A stretch of 13,552 bases of DNA from Acidobacteriota bacterium (GTDB lineage Bacteria > Acidobacteriota > Terriglobia > Terriglobales > Acidobacteriaceae), in the NCBI GenBank assembly GCA_003224785.1, contig QHZV01000273.1, forward strand, positions 1 to 13,552, given 5' to 3'. Each line of letters begins with the position of its first letter. Position 1 is the stretch's first letter. A model generated the notes under the pieces. It worked only from the letters and a program-made list of their open reading frames with translations. It searched no databases and was not told where the DNA came from. Positions 1-6,069 of this stretch are shown here, piece by piece. Position numbers and translations under genes: made by a program.

Positions 1-2
1 CA

Positions 3-155
3 TTCCGCAAGGGCGCATCAGGCGCGCGGGACGCATCCAATTGCCTGATTGATCCGCAGGAGCTAGCCGAATGGATTTTGGAAGACAACGTTCCCGTCCG
101 GCTTGGGTTACAGATACACAAGCTGATTTGGGACCCGGCGATGAAAGGGGTCTAG
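3..155 (+). CDS. queE: 7-carboxy-7-deazaguanine synthase QueE, C-terminal end (partial)
   Basis: This is the 3' end of a gene that begins before the window: 50 codons in frame 3, ending at TAG 153-155. The residues WILEDNVPVRLGLQIHKLIW followed by DPAMKGV match the conserved C-terminal tail of QueE (pattern WILED-x-PVR-x-LQ-x-HK-x-IW). QueE is a radical-SAM enzyme that converts 6-carboxytetrahydropterin to 7-carboxy-7-deazaguanine on the way to preQ0 and queuosine. The radical-SAM cysteine motif would lie upstream and cannot be seen. queC, the next enzyme of the pathway, begins about 70 bases downstream on the same strand, which supports both the identification and an operon. Confidence 0.85.
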   Translation, partial: FRKGASGARDASNCLIDPQELAEWILEDNVPVRLGLQIHKLIWDPAMKGV

Positions 156-159
156 GAAT

Positions 160-183
160 CGGGTGATCGGGTGATCGGGCGAT
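160..183. repeat. Three tandem 8-bp units between queE and queC
   Basis: The unit CGGGTGAT occurs at 160-167 and 168-175, and a third copy with one change (CGGGCGAT) follows at 176-183. It fills the short queE-queC gap and does not contain the queC ribosome-binding site. Its length suggests replication slippage; no function is evident. Confidence 0.75.
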
Positions 184-225
184 TCACACCACCGAACTGC
201 CCGAGCTGCTTAAAGAGTGATGGTG

Positions 226-915
226 ATGCAATTTTCCAAGATACGCGCCGTCGTTCTCCTCAGCGGAGGCATGGATTCCTGTGTCTGCGCAGCGCTCGCA
301 GCACGCGACTGCGAAGTCGCTGGGCTGCACATCAGTTACGGGCAGCGCACTGAGGAACGCGAACGGGATTCGTTTCAAAGAATCTGTGATCAGCTGGGCA
401 TTCAGAAACGCTTGATCGTGCGGAATGAAGCTTTAAGGCTGATCGGCGGCTCCGCTCTGACGGATGACAAAATCGAAGTTCCGGAGTCGCATACCCTGGG
501 CCACGATATTCCGGTCACCTACGTCCCTTTTCGAAATGCTCACTTCCTTGCGGTGGCGGTGAGTTGGGCAGAAGTGCTGGGCGCGTCTAAGATATACATT
601 GGCGCCGTCGAACAGGACAGCTCTGGCTATCCCGACTGCCGCCCAGCTTATTACGACGCGTTCAATAAGGTTATTGAAGCCGGAACCAAGGCTCGCGGCA
701 TCGAAATTGTGACTCCGCTGATTGCGATGCGGAAGTCTGACATTGTGCGCCGGGGGATTGAGCTCGGAGCGCCATTTGACTTAACGTGGTCCTGCTATAG
801 CCGTGAGGACCGCGCGTGTGGTGTATGTGACAGCTGCGTGTTGCGCCTACGAGCATTTCGAGAAGCGGGATCCGCCGATCCAATTGCTTACGTTTCGGCG
901 CCGCAGCTTGTATAA
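226..915 (+). CDS. queC: 7-cyano-7-deazaguanine synthase QueC
   Basis: QueC uses ATP and ammonia to turn 7-carboxy-7-deazaguanine into preQ0, the precursor of queuosine; it is cytoplasmic. The product is 229 residues, close to the usual family length. The PP-loop ATP-binding motif SGGMDS lies at about residues 14-19, and four cysteines near the C terminus (about residues 190, 198, 201 and 204, pattern C-x7-C-x2-C-x2-C) form the zinc site typical of QueC. The start is ambiguous: GTG 217, ATG 220, GTG 223 and ATG 226 are consecutive in-frame codons. ATG 226 is preferred because AAAGAG (about 212-216) then sits about 9 bases upstream. queE lies just upstream on the same strand. All expected motifs are present and I see no damage. 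Confidence 0.95.
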   Translation: MQFSKIRAVVLLSGGMDSCVCAALAARDCEVAGLHISYGQRTEERERDSFQRICDQLGIQKRLIVRNEALRLIGGSALTDDKIEVPESHTLGHDIPVTYVPFRNAHFLAVAVSWAEVLGASKIYIGAVEQDSSGYPDCRPAYYDAFNKVIEAGTKARGIEIVTPLIAMRKSDIVRRGIELGAPFDLTWSCYSREDRACGVCDSCVLRLRAFREAGSADPIAYVSAPQLV

Positions 916-969
916 GTTTCAGTGCCAAAACGACAGAAAGGGCCGCTTCGCCACGATTTGCGCGCGGCC

Positions 970-975
970 AGGAGG
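970..975 (+). promoter_or_regulatory. Ribosome-binding site deciding the GTG start at 981
   Basis: AGGAGG lies five bases before GTG 981, a textbook Shine-Dalgarno sequence and spacing. It fixes a GTG start that places the signal peptide at the N terminus of the product. Confidence 0.85.
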
Positions 976-980
976 CTTGA

Positions 981-1313
981 GTGAAACGCAACCTGATTTT
1001 CATCACGCTGTTCGCATTTCTCTCGGTTCTATTGACAGTTCCGGCGCTCGCGCAGACTGCCACTGTAAAGGGTATTTGTAAGGACGCCGAAGGCAACCCG
1101 ATCACCGATGCTCAGGTGGTCTGGCACAACAACGACAATGGCCGCACCTTAAACCTGAAGACCAACAAGAAGGGCGAGTATTTTTCGCTTGGAATAGAAC
1201 CCGGCAAATACACCGTCACTCTGAGCAAAGACGGCAAGGAACTGGACAAGGTCAATAACTACCCCGTCTCGTCCGACGAGAAGAACCTCGACTTCGACCT
1301 TAACAGGGCATGA
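981..1313 (+). CDS. Secreted carboxypeptidase-regulatory-like domain protein (probable 5' half of a split gene)
   Basis: The GTG start has a strong Shine-Dalgarno. Residues 1-25 form a signal peptide: KR, then a hydrophobic stretch, then PALAQ, with cleavage likely after ALA. Residues about 26-108 form a carboxypeptidase-regulatory-like (CarbReg, Ig-like beta sandwich) domain, seen in the run VKGICKDAEGNPITDAQVVW and in the later GKYTVTLSKDG. The ORF stops at TGA 1311-1313, overlapping the ATG of the next ORF by ATGA. In Acidobacteriota such a domain usually continues in one polypeptide into a TPR region that begins with a motif like GMTPEQ; here that motif is the first residues of the next ORF. 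One extra G in the GGG at 1306-1308 would give N-R-G-M-T-P-E-Q with no stop. The intact gene was therefore probably 981-2167. The molecular role is unknown, perhaps an envelope scaffold. Confidence 0.8.
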   Translation: MKRNLIFITLFAFLSVLLTVPALAQTATVKGICKDAEGNPITDAQVVWHNNDNGRTLNLKTNKKGEYFSLGIEPGKYTVTLSKDGKELDKVNNYPVSSDEKNLDFDLNRA

Positions 1314-2167
1314 CTCCCGAGCAGGTCAAGCAGGCGCAGGAAGCTCAGGCGAATAACCAGAAGTACAACGCCAACATCAAAGTGGCAAATGACAAACTCA
1401 AAGCGGCGTCTGCTCAGCTGGAGACAGCGGCGACGGCAGCAAAGTCGGGAGACACCGCCACCGCAAATACTAACTATGACGGCGCAATCTCGACTCTGAA
1501 TGAGACTGCGCAACTGGTGCCAAACGAGGACCTGGTCTGGTTCAAGCTCGGCGCCGCGTATACGGACTCTGCCAGGGTCCAGACCGATGCAGCAGAAAGG
1601 ACCAAGCGGTACTCGGAGGCATACACCGACTTTCAAAAAGCCATTGACCTGCGAAAGACAGCGATGAGTAATGCATCATCGCAGAAACCAGCACAAGCAG
1701 GGAAGGCGCCCGAAGTGTCAGACCAGACGCGTCTGGCCGCTTACTACGATAATCTCGGTTCCGCTGCCTCAAAGAGTGGGAAGTCAGCGGAGGCAGCCGA
1801 GGCCTACAAGCAGGCGCTCGCGCTCGATCCCGCGCACGCGGGGCATTACTACGTCAACATGGGAATCGCTTTGATGAATGCCCCTGGGGATCCCAATGCG
1901 CACAAGGAGTCTCTTGACGCGTTTGATAAAGCGATCGCTGCCGATCCTAACAACGCCGATGCGTACTATTTCAAAGGTTCGGGACAGATGCAGAGTGTCA
2001 CCATGGACAGCAGCGGGAAAATGATTCCACCTGAAGGAACTGTCGAATCGCTGAAGAAGTATCTTGAACTCCAGCCCAACGGTCCACACGCACAGGAAGC
2101 CAAGGATATTTTGGCGGCCTTGGGTACGAAGGTTGAAACGACCTATGGCACCAAGAAGAAGAAATAG
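1310..2167 (+). CDS. TPR-repeat protein (probable 3' half of the same split gene)
   Basis: The product is 285 residues of mostly helical repeats. After a Gln/Ala/Lys-rich helix (1-45), TPR-like units can be seen at about 46-70, 74-116, 143-176 (AYKQALALDP), 177-214 (AFDKAIAADPNNADAYYFKG) and 243-270. A low-complexity linker rich in Ala, Lys, Gln and Pro lies at about 118-140, and the tail is KKKK. There is no signal peptide although the upstream domain is secreted, and only a weak GG-rich sequence precedes ATG 1310. Both facts fit a C-terminal half cut off by a frameshift. Translational coupling through the ATGA overlap could still make it as a separate cytoplasmic protein. TPR arrays bind protein partners; the partner is not evident. 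Confidence 0.75.
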   Translation: MTPEQVKQAQEAQANNQKYNANIKVANDKLKAASAQLETAATAAKSGDTATANTNYDGAISTLNETAQLVPNEDLVWFKLGAAYTDSARVQTDAAERTKRYSEAYTDFQKAIDLRKTAMSNASSQKPAQAGKAPEVSDQTRLAAYYDNLGSAASKSGKSAEAAEAYKQALALDPAHAGHYYVNMGIALMNAPGDPNAHKESLDAFDKAIAADPNNADAYYFKGSGQMQSVTMDSSGKMIPPEGTVESLKKYLELQPNGPHAQEAKDILAALGTKVETTYGTKKKK

Positions 2168-2337
2168 TAGCTGCTGATTCGGTGCTGGCGTTTGGAGTCT
2201 GCGGCAGGCGGAAGTTACGAAGGTCTATGAACTTGTCGTTCTTTCTGGAATGACTACGTGCCATTTCGCTACAGTTGAACTGAAGTGTGAAAACGTGGCG
2301 TAACGCCGCGTTTTCACTTGACTGATCAACAAACGAA
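2168..2337. other. Intergenic region between the TPR gene and the PilT-like gene
   Basis: These 170 bases hold no plausible ORF with coding character and no recognisable promoter pair. Their only clear structure is the strong hairpin at 2287-2317, annotated separately. Confidence 0.6.
2287..2317 (+). terminator. Strong stem-loop upstream of the PilT-like gene (terminator or leader structure)
   Basis: GTGAAAACGTGGCG (2287-2300) pairs with CGCCGCGTTTTCAC (2304-2317). This makes a 14-bp stem with a single G-T wobble and a TAA loop. No T-run follows the stem, so an intrinsic terminator is not certain. It ends 20 bases before the ATG of the PilT-like gene and lies about 120 bases after the TPR gene stop, so it may end the TPR transcript or act in the leader of the next gene. 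Confidence 0.55.
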
Positions 2338-3459
2338 ATGGCCGCCCCTGGCACAGCTCTCCTTCAAGTCTCGCTCGATGCGGTTTCGGGCGGCGCTGCT
2401 ACCGACGATCTGCTCACGGCGATCCTGCGGGCCGATTCGCGCATCAGCGACCTGATCTTTTCTCCGGGGCGCAAGTTTCAGGTACAGGTGAGCGGAGAGT
2501 TCGTTCCTCTCGACACTCGTGGTATGTCTTCACTCACTGCCGACGACACGCGTCGGATAGCCTCCGACCTTATCGGGAACAACAAAGCTGCTATCAGCAT
2601 GTTGCGAGAGCAGGGCTATTGCGATATTTCCTACGCTCTGGCAGGAGTGGCGCGGTTCCGGGTCAATATTTTTATTCAGCGGGGCAGTTGCGCTGTGGTG
2701 ATGCGTGTGATTCCGACGTCCATCCCGGACTTTAAGAGCCTGGGGCTTCCCGAAAACCTTCGCGAAATTTCAACTCTGCGTGATGGGCTGGTCCTGGTTA
2801 CGGGTCCTCGCGGATCGGGCAAGTCGTCCACCCTTGCGGCACTCCTCAATCACATCAACGAGACGGAGACTTGCCACATCATTACCATTGAGGACCCTAT
2901 CGAGTTCCTGCACAATCACAAACTGGCCACGGTTCATCAACGAGAGCTGCACAGTGACACACCTAGCGTTACGCAGGCCATACGCGCGGCCCTCCGGCAA
3001 GCGCCGAATGTGATCGCGGTTGGAGAGTTGAAAGATCGGGAAACGATGGAACTTGCGCTTGAGGCCGCCGAAACCGGGCATCTGGTTCTCTCGACTTTGA
3101 ACACTTTGAACGCCCAGCAAACTGTAGAGCGCTTCGTGGCGGCGTTTCCGGCGGCGGAGCAGGCCGGTACGCGCGAGCGCATCGGACGCATGCTGCGCTT
3201 CGTGATTTCGCAACGCCTGGTTCCCAAGCGGGAAGACAATAATCGCATCGCGGTCTTCGAAGTGCTGAAATCGGGATCGAAGTTGCTGGATCGTTTGCTG
3301 GACGGGACAAGTACCTCCAACAACCTTTCGAAGGCCCTCGGACTGGATGCAGAAATCGAAAAGCTGGTGCGCGCAGGACTGGTTACTCCTGAAATTGCCC
3401 TGGCCCATGCCGTTGATCCGCGCGAACTGGCGAAAAGGCTTGCAGTGCCGCAGAAGTAA
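2338..3459 (+). CDS. PilT-like secretion/retraction ATPase (divergent)
   Basis: This is a 373-residue hexameric P-loop ATPase of the PilT/PilU group, the motors that retract type IV pili at the cytoplasmic membrane. An N-terminal PAS-like region (about 22-125) shows ISDLIFSPGRKFQVQVSGEF in place of the usual SDLH(L)T-x-G. The Walker A GPRGSGKS is at 156-163, the Asp box ITIEDPIEF at 183-190, the Walker B-type VIAVGE with catalytic Glu at about 230, and the His box TGHLVLSTLNTLNA at about 246-259. Two deviations stand out: the second His-box histidine (TLHT in PilT) is Asn (about 255), and the C-terminal AIRNLIRE-type motif is not recognisable. It may therefore be a PilU-like or accessory paralog. 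No pilus genes are nearby; moeA follows after 47 bases. ATG 2338 lacks a clear Shine-Dalgarno. Confidence 0.85.
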   Translation: MAAPGTALLQVSLDAVSGGAATDDLLTAILRADSRISDLIFSPGRKFQVQVSGEFVPLDTRGMSSLTADDTRRIASDLIGNNKAAISMLREQGYCDISYALAGVARFRVNIFIQRGSCAVVMRVIPTSIPDFKSLGLPENLREISTLRDGLVLVTGPRGSGKSSTLAALLNHINETETCHIITIEDPIEFLHNHKLATVHQRELHSDTPSVTQAIRAALRQAPNVIAVGELKDRETMELALEAAETGHLVLSTLNTLNAQQTVERFVAAFPAAEQAGTRERIGRMLRFVISQRLVPKREDNNRIAVFEVLKSGSKLLDRLLDGTSTSNNLSKALGLDAEIEKLVRAGLVTPEIALAHAVDPRELAKRLAVPQK

Positions 3460-3506
3460 TTTTCGTCCGGTTCGCTTTTCTCTTTTGTCCCTCCTATCAT
3501 TTGCTG

Positions 3507-4763
3507 ATGGCTGTTTCTTTCCAACCCTCGCGCATTCTTACGTTTGAAGAAGCACGGCACGTTGTGGAGGAGCATGCCTCTCAACTACGCCCTCATGGGC
3601 GAGAATTATTAGGGTTGATTGACGCAGTGGGGCGAGTCTTAGCTGAGCCGATTTACGCCGATCGCGATTTCCCGCCGTTTCCGCGTGCGGCCCGGGACGG
3701 ATTTGCCGTCCGGTCTGCCGACGTTCAAAAAGTTCCCGCCACACTCGAAGTAACTGGGGAAATTAAAGCTGGGGAGGCCCACATTCCTGAGCTTGGCCAG
3801 CGACAAGCGATCAGCATCATGACTGGCGGGGCGGCACCTGCGCGCGCAGATGCGATTGTCATGGTTGAGTACACCTCGCGTTCCGGCAGTCGGATCGAGG
3901 TTGCGAGAGCTGTTTCCACGGGCGAAAACATTGTTTCTAAGGGAGCTGAGGCGAAACGCGAAGATAAACTGCTGGAACCGGGCACCAGGCTGAGCTATGC
4001 AGAGATTGCACTTGCCGCGTCTGTAGGCCGCTCTCGATTGCTGGTTAATTCGAAGCCGCGCGTTGCGGTGCTCTCGACCGGCGACGAAGTTGTTGACGTG
4101 GATCTGCTACCTGGCCCGACGCAGATTCGAAATTCGAATACTTATTCGCTGGCGGCTCAAATCCTGGCAGCAGGCGGAGATCCAGTCCTGCTGCCGATCG
4201 CGCCCGACGAACCCACGCGATTGCGTGAACTGCTGACGGAAGGACTTGAAGCCGACCTGTTGCTGATTGCGGGTGGTGTTTCAATGGGAAAGTACGACTT
4301 AGTCGAGCAGGTCCTCAGCGAGTTGGAAGCCGAGTTCTTTTTTACGGGCGCGCTGATTCAGCCGGGAAAGCCGATCGTATTCGGCAGTGTCCCAAGTGGC
4401 GAGGCCCATCGCGAGCGCAAATACTTCTTCGGTCTTCCAGGAAACCCAATCTCGACTATGGTGACATTCGGGCTGTTTGGGAGGCCACTGATCAGTGCGC
4501 TTAGCGGCGCCACTCCGCAAAAATTGATGTTCCTCCGCGCGAAATTGAAAACGGCGATCAAGACAAAGATCGGATTGAGGAGATTTCTGCCCGCGGCAAT
4601 TTCTGGCGAATTCGAGCAATCTGCAGTGGAGTTGATCGCTTGGCAGGGCTCGGGCGACATCGCCTCCGCGGCGCGCGCCAACTGCTTCGTAATTGTAACG
4701 CCAGATCGTGAGCGGATCGAAGCCGGAGAATGGGTTCCGGTGCTGCTAAAATCCAGCTTCTAG
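3507..4763 (+). CDS. moeA: Molybdopterin molybdenumtransferase MoeA
   Basis: MoeA inserts molybdate into adenylylated molybdopterin, the last step of molybdenum-cofactor synthesis. The 418-residue length fits the family. Visible motifs in order: PPFPRAARDGFAVR (56-69, equivalent to PPFxxSAMDGYA), IMTGGAAPARADAIVMVE (104-121), VAVLSTGDEV (186-195), IRNSNTYSL (207-215), GGVSMGKYD (256-264, with the active-site Asp), QPGKPIVFG (285-293) and GLPGNPIS (309-316). ATG 3507 is preferred to the in-frame TTG at 3501 because MoeA proteins start near there; neither has a clear Shine-Dalgarno. SAMDGYA reads AARDGFA here, a mild divergence. It shares strand and pathway with moaC and mogA downstream. Confidence 0.95.
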   Translation: MAVSFQPSRILTFEEARHVVEEHASQLRPHGRELLGLIDAVGRVLAEPIYADRDFPPFPRAARDGFAVRSADVQKVPATLEVTGEIKAGEAHIPELGQRQAISIMTGGAAPARADAIVMVEYTSRSGSRIEVARAVSTGENIVSKGAEAKREDKLLEPGTRLSYAEIALAASVGRSRLLVNSKPRVAVLSTGDEVVDVDLLPGPTQIRNSNTYSLAAQILAAGGDPVLLPIAPDEPTRLRELLTEGLEADLLLIAGGVSMGKYDLVEQVLSELEAEFFFTGALIQPGKPIVFGSVPSGEAHRERKYFFGLPGNPISTMVTFGLFGRPLISALSGATPQKLMFLRAKLKTAIKTKIGLRRFLPAAISGEFEQSAVELIAWQGSGDIASAARANCFVIVTPDRERIEAGEWVPVLLKSSF

Positions 4764-4834
4764 CAATTAGCTCTTAGCCAAACTATTAAATCGCACTGCA
4801 TGCGTCGCTAAGAGGTAACCGCTAAAGATTAAGA
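4762..4834. repeat. Degenerate heptamer repeats forming a stem-loop between moeA and moaC
   Basis: The gap reads as successive 7-mers: AGCAATT, AGCTCTT and AGCCAAA at 4762-4782, then GCTAAGA, GGTAACC, GCTAAAG and ATTAAGA at 4807-4834. The two blocks are also inverted relative to each other: TTAGCTCTTAGC (4767-4778) pairs with GCTAAGAGGTAA (4807-4818), a 12-bp stem with one mismatch and a 28-base loop. It could be an RNA leader element for moaC or a by-product of the repeats; I do not recognise the Moco riboswitch in it. Confidence 0.55.
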
Positions 4835-4841
4835 ACCGAGT

Positions 4842-5309
4842 TTGCCCAAACTCTCACATTACGACCGCTCCGGCCGCGCCCGAATGGTGGACGTTTCCTC
4901 CAAGCCAGCAAGTGCGCGCGAAGCGAGCGCCAGTGCTTTTGTGGCGATGGCGCCGGCTGTACTCAAGGCGCTAGCCACCAATCCGAAAGGCGATCCGCTC
5001 GAAACCGCGCGTCTGGCTGGGATCATGGCCGCAAAGAAGACCTCCGAGTTGATCCCATTGTGTCACCCGGTTCCGCTTTCACACGTTGATGTCGAATTAA
5101 GGCAATGCGAGAATGGGATTACGATCTCTACTACTGCGAAGACTAATGCAGAAACTGGCGTCGAAATGGAGGCGCTAGTGGCCGCAAGTGTGGCAGCGCT
5201 GACCGTCTATGACATGTGCAAAGCGCTCGATAAAAGCATCGAAATTCGAGAGATCATGCTCGAACGAAAAACAGGTGGAAAGAGCGGCAATTACATTCGC
5301 AAGAAGTAG
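4842..5309 (+). CDS. moaC: Cyclic pyranopterin monophosphate synthase MoaC
   Basis: MoaC converts 3',8-cyclo-7,8-dihydro-GTP, the MoaA product, to cyclic pyranopterin monophosphate, the first stable molybdopterin precursor. The 155-residue product covers the whole family from the [17 protein letters not shown] start through [19 protein letters not shown] (62-80), [11 protein letters not shown] (105-115) and YDMCKALDK (123-131, with the catalytic Asp and Lys) to KTGGKSGNY (143-151). The start is a TTG at 4842, chosen because homologs begin with the same S/P-K-L-x-H segment; the first in-frame ATG (4884) would cut into the conserved region. The ribosome-binding site is weak. It lies between moeA and the response regulator on the same strand. 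moaA is not in the window. Confidence 0.95.
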   Translation: MPKLSHYDRSGRARMVDVSSKPASAREASASAFVAMAPAVLKALATNPKGDPLETARLAGIMAAKKTSELIPLCHPVPLSHVDVELRQCENGITISTTAKTNAETGVEMEALVAASVAALTVYDMCKALDKSIEIREIMLERKTGGKSGNYIRKK

Positions 5310-5327
5310 ATTTCCTGATAGCGGAAG

Positions 5328-5348
5328 GCTGAGAGCTGAAAGCTAACC
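5328..5348 (+). repeat. Three tandem heptamers immediately before the response-regulator start
   Basis: GCTGAGA (5328-5334), GCTGAAA (5335-5341) and GCTAACC (5342-5348) abut the ATG at 5349. They resemble the heptamers on the other side of moaC. The purine-rich GAGAG within them may serve as a poor ribosome-binding site. Confidence 0.6.
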
Positions 5349-5945
5349 ATGCAAAGCAACGTCAAACTGCTGCTCGTAGATGACAATCCGATGGTGCTGG
5401 CGATGCTGCGGGACGCGCTCTCGCCAATGGCCAAAGTCACCACCGCAACCGACGGTGCTGATGCGCTGCTCAAAGCGGTTGACGACCCTCCAGACGTGGT
5501 GGTCAGTGACTATCGCATGCCAGGGATGGATGGGCGTCAGTTGGTTGACAAACTCAAGAGCCGGTCAAGCACGTCGGCCATCGCTATCGTCCTGCTCGCA
5601 ACTAAGTCAGATATTTCTGACAAGCTTTCGCTCCAAGACCACAGTGCTGATGAATTCGTTGAGAAGCCGTTTTTCTTAAAGGACGCGACGCAACGCATCA
5701 AGCGTTTGATTGACAAGATCTCGCTTGAGAAAATGTCGAAGTCATCGTCGTCCGATGGCGTGGTGCGCGGCAGCCTGGCGCAGATGAACGTCATTGATCT
5801 CGTGCAGTCGCTTGAAATGGGGCGGAAGAGCTGCCTGCTCACGCTCACCAACGAAGGCGACAAATGCGAAATGTACTTTAGCGAAGGCCAGGTGCAGCAC
5901 GCGGCGTACGACACGCTCACAGGCGACCAGCGAAGGCAAGACTAA
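5349..5945 (+). CDS. Response regulator, receiver plus truncated DUF4388 (PATAN-like) domain
   Basis: The receiver domain (about 5-120) has all key residues: acidic pair D11-D12, phospho-acceptor D54 in VVVSDYRMPGMDG, switch Thr at about 85 and conserved Lys at about 106 in VEKPF. A Ser-rich linker leads to a DUF4388 domain starting at about 140 (GSLAQMNVIDLVQSLEMGRKS, then MYFSEGQVQHAAYDTLTGD). Members usually continue with a segment ending in G-x-FEIDF and then the QGLLMEGLRLLDE helix. Here the frame reads QRRQD-stop just after LTGD, while that helix is found in another frame at once downstream. An internal deletion that also shifts the frame is the simplest reading. The receiver could still be made and phosphorylated, but output is probably lost. 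It sits between moaC and mogA; no kinase is nearby. Confidence 0.8.
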   Translation: MQSNVKLLLVDDNPMVLAMLRDALSPMAKVTTATDGADALLKAVDDPPDVVVSDYRMPGMDGRQLVDKLKSRSSTSAIAIVLLATKSDISDKLSLQDHSADEFVEKPFFLKDATQRIKRLIDKISLEKMSKSSSSDGVVRGSLAQMNVIDLVQSLEMGRKSCLLTLTNEGDKCEMYFSEGQVQHAAYDTLTGDQRRQD

Positions 5946-6069
5946 GCAGCAGTCCACCACGCTCAACACGCAAGGCCTGCTGATGGAGGGCTTGCGGCTG
6001 CTCGACGAGTCTCGCCGCGACAGCGGCGGCCAGAGTGAGGAGGAAGAGGATGTCCTCCTCGATTCCTGA
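5929..6069 (+). pseudogene. Out-of-frame 3' remnant of the response-regulator DUF4388 domain
   Basis: Read in frame 1, this stretch gives SEGKTKQQSTTLNTQGLL, then MEGLRLLDES and an acidic tail ending SEEEEDVLLDS at TGA 6067-6069. This is the usual C-terminal end of a DUF4388 regulator and belongs to the gene starting at 5349, but it is in a different frame and lacks the preceding beta segment and W/F-E-I motif. It overlaps the mogA start by 20 bases. It has no start codon or ribosome-binding site of its own and is probably not translated unless frameshifting occurs. Confidence 0.7.
6038..6043 (+). promoter_or_regulatory. Ribosome-binding site deciding the mogA start
   Basis: AGGAGG lies six bases before ATG 6050. 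This favours ATG 6050 over the in-frame GTG at 6035. The site lies inside the 3' remnant of the response-regulator gene, so the acidic Glu-rich tail of that gene doubles as the mogA Shine-Dalgarno. Confidence 0.85.

Noticed and set aside
2937..3584. A 215-codon minus-strand ORF across the PilT-like gene and the moeA start
   Set aside because: The plus strand encodes Walker A, Asp box and His box over the same bases; the minus product is Ser/Arg-rich without any recognisable motif.
4762..4841. A molybdenum-cofactor riboswitch before moaC
   Set aside because: The gap is short and made of degenerate heptamers, and I could not recognise the multi-stem core expected of that riboswitch.
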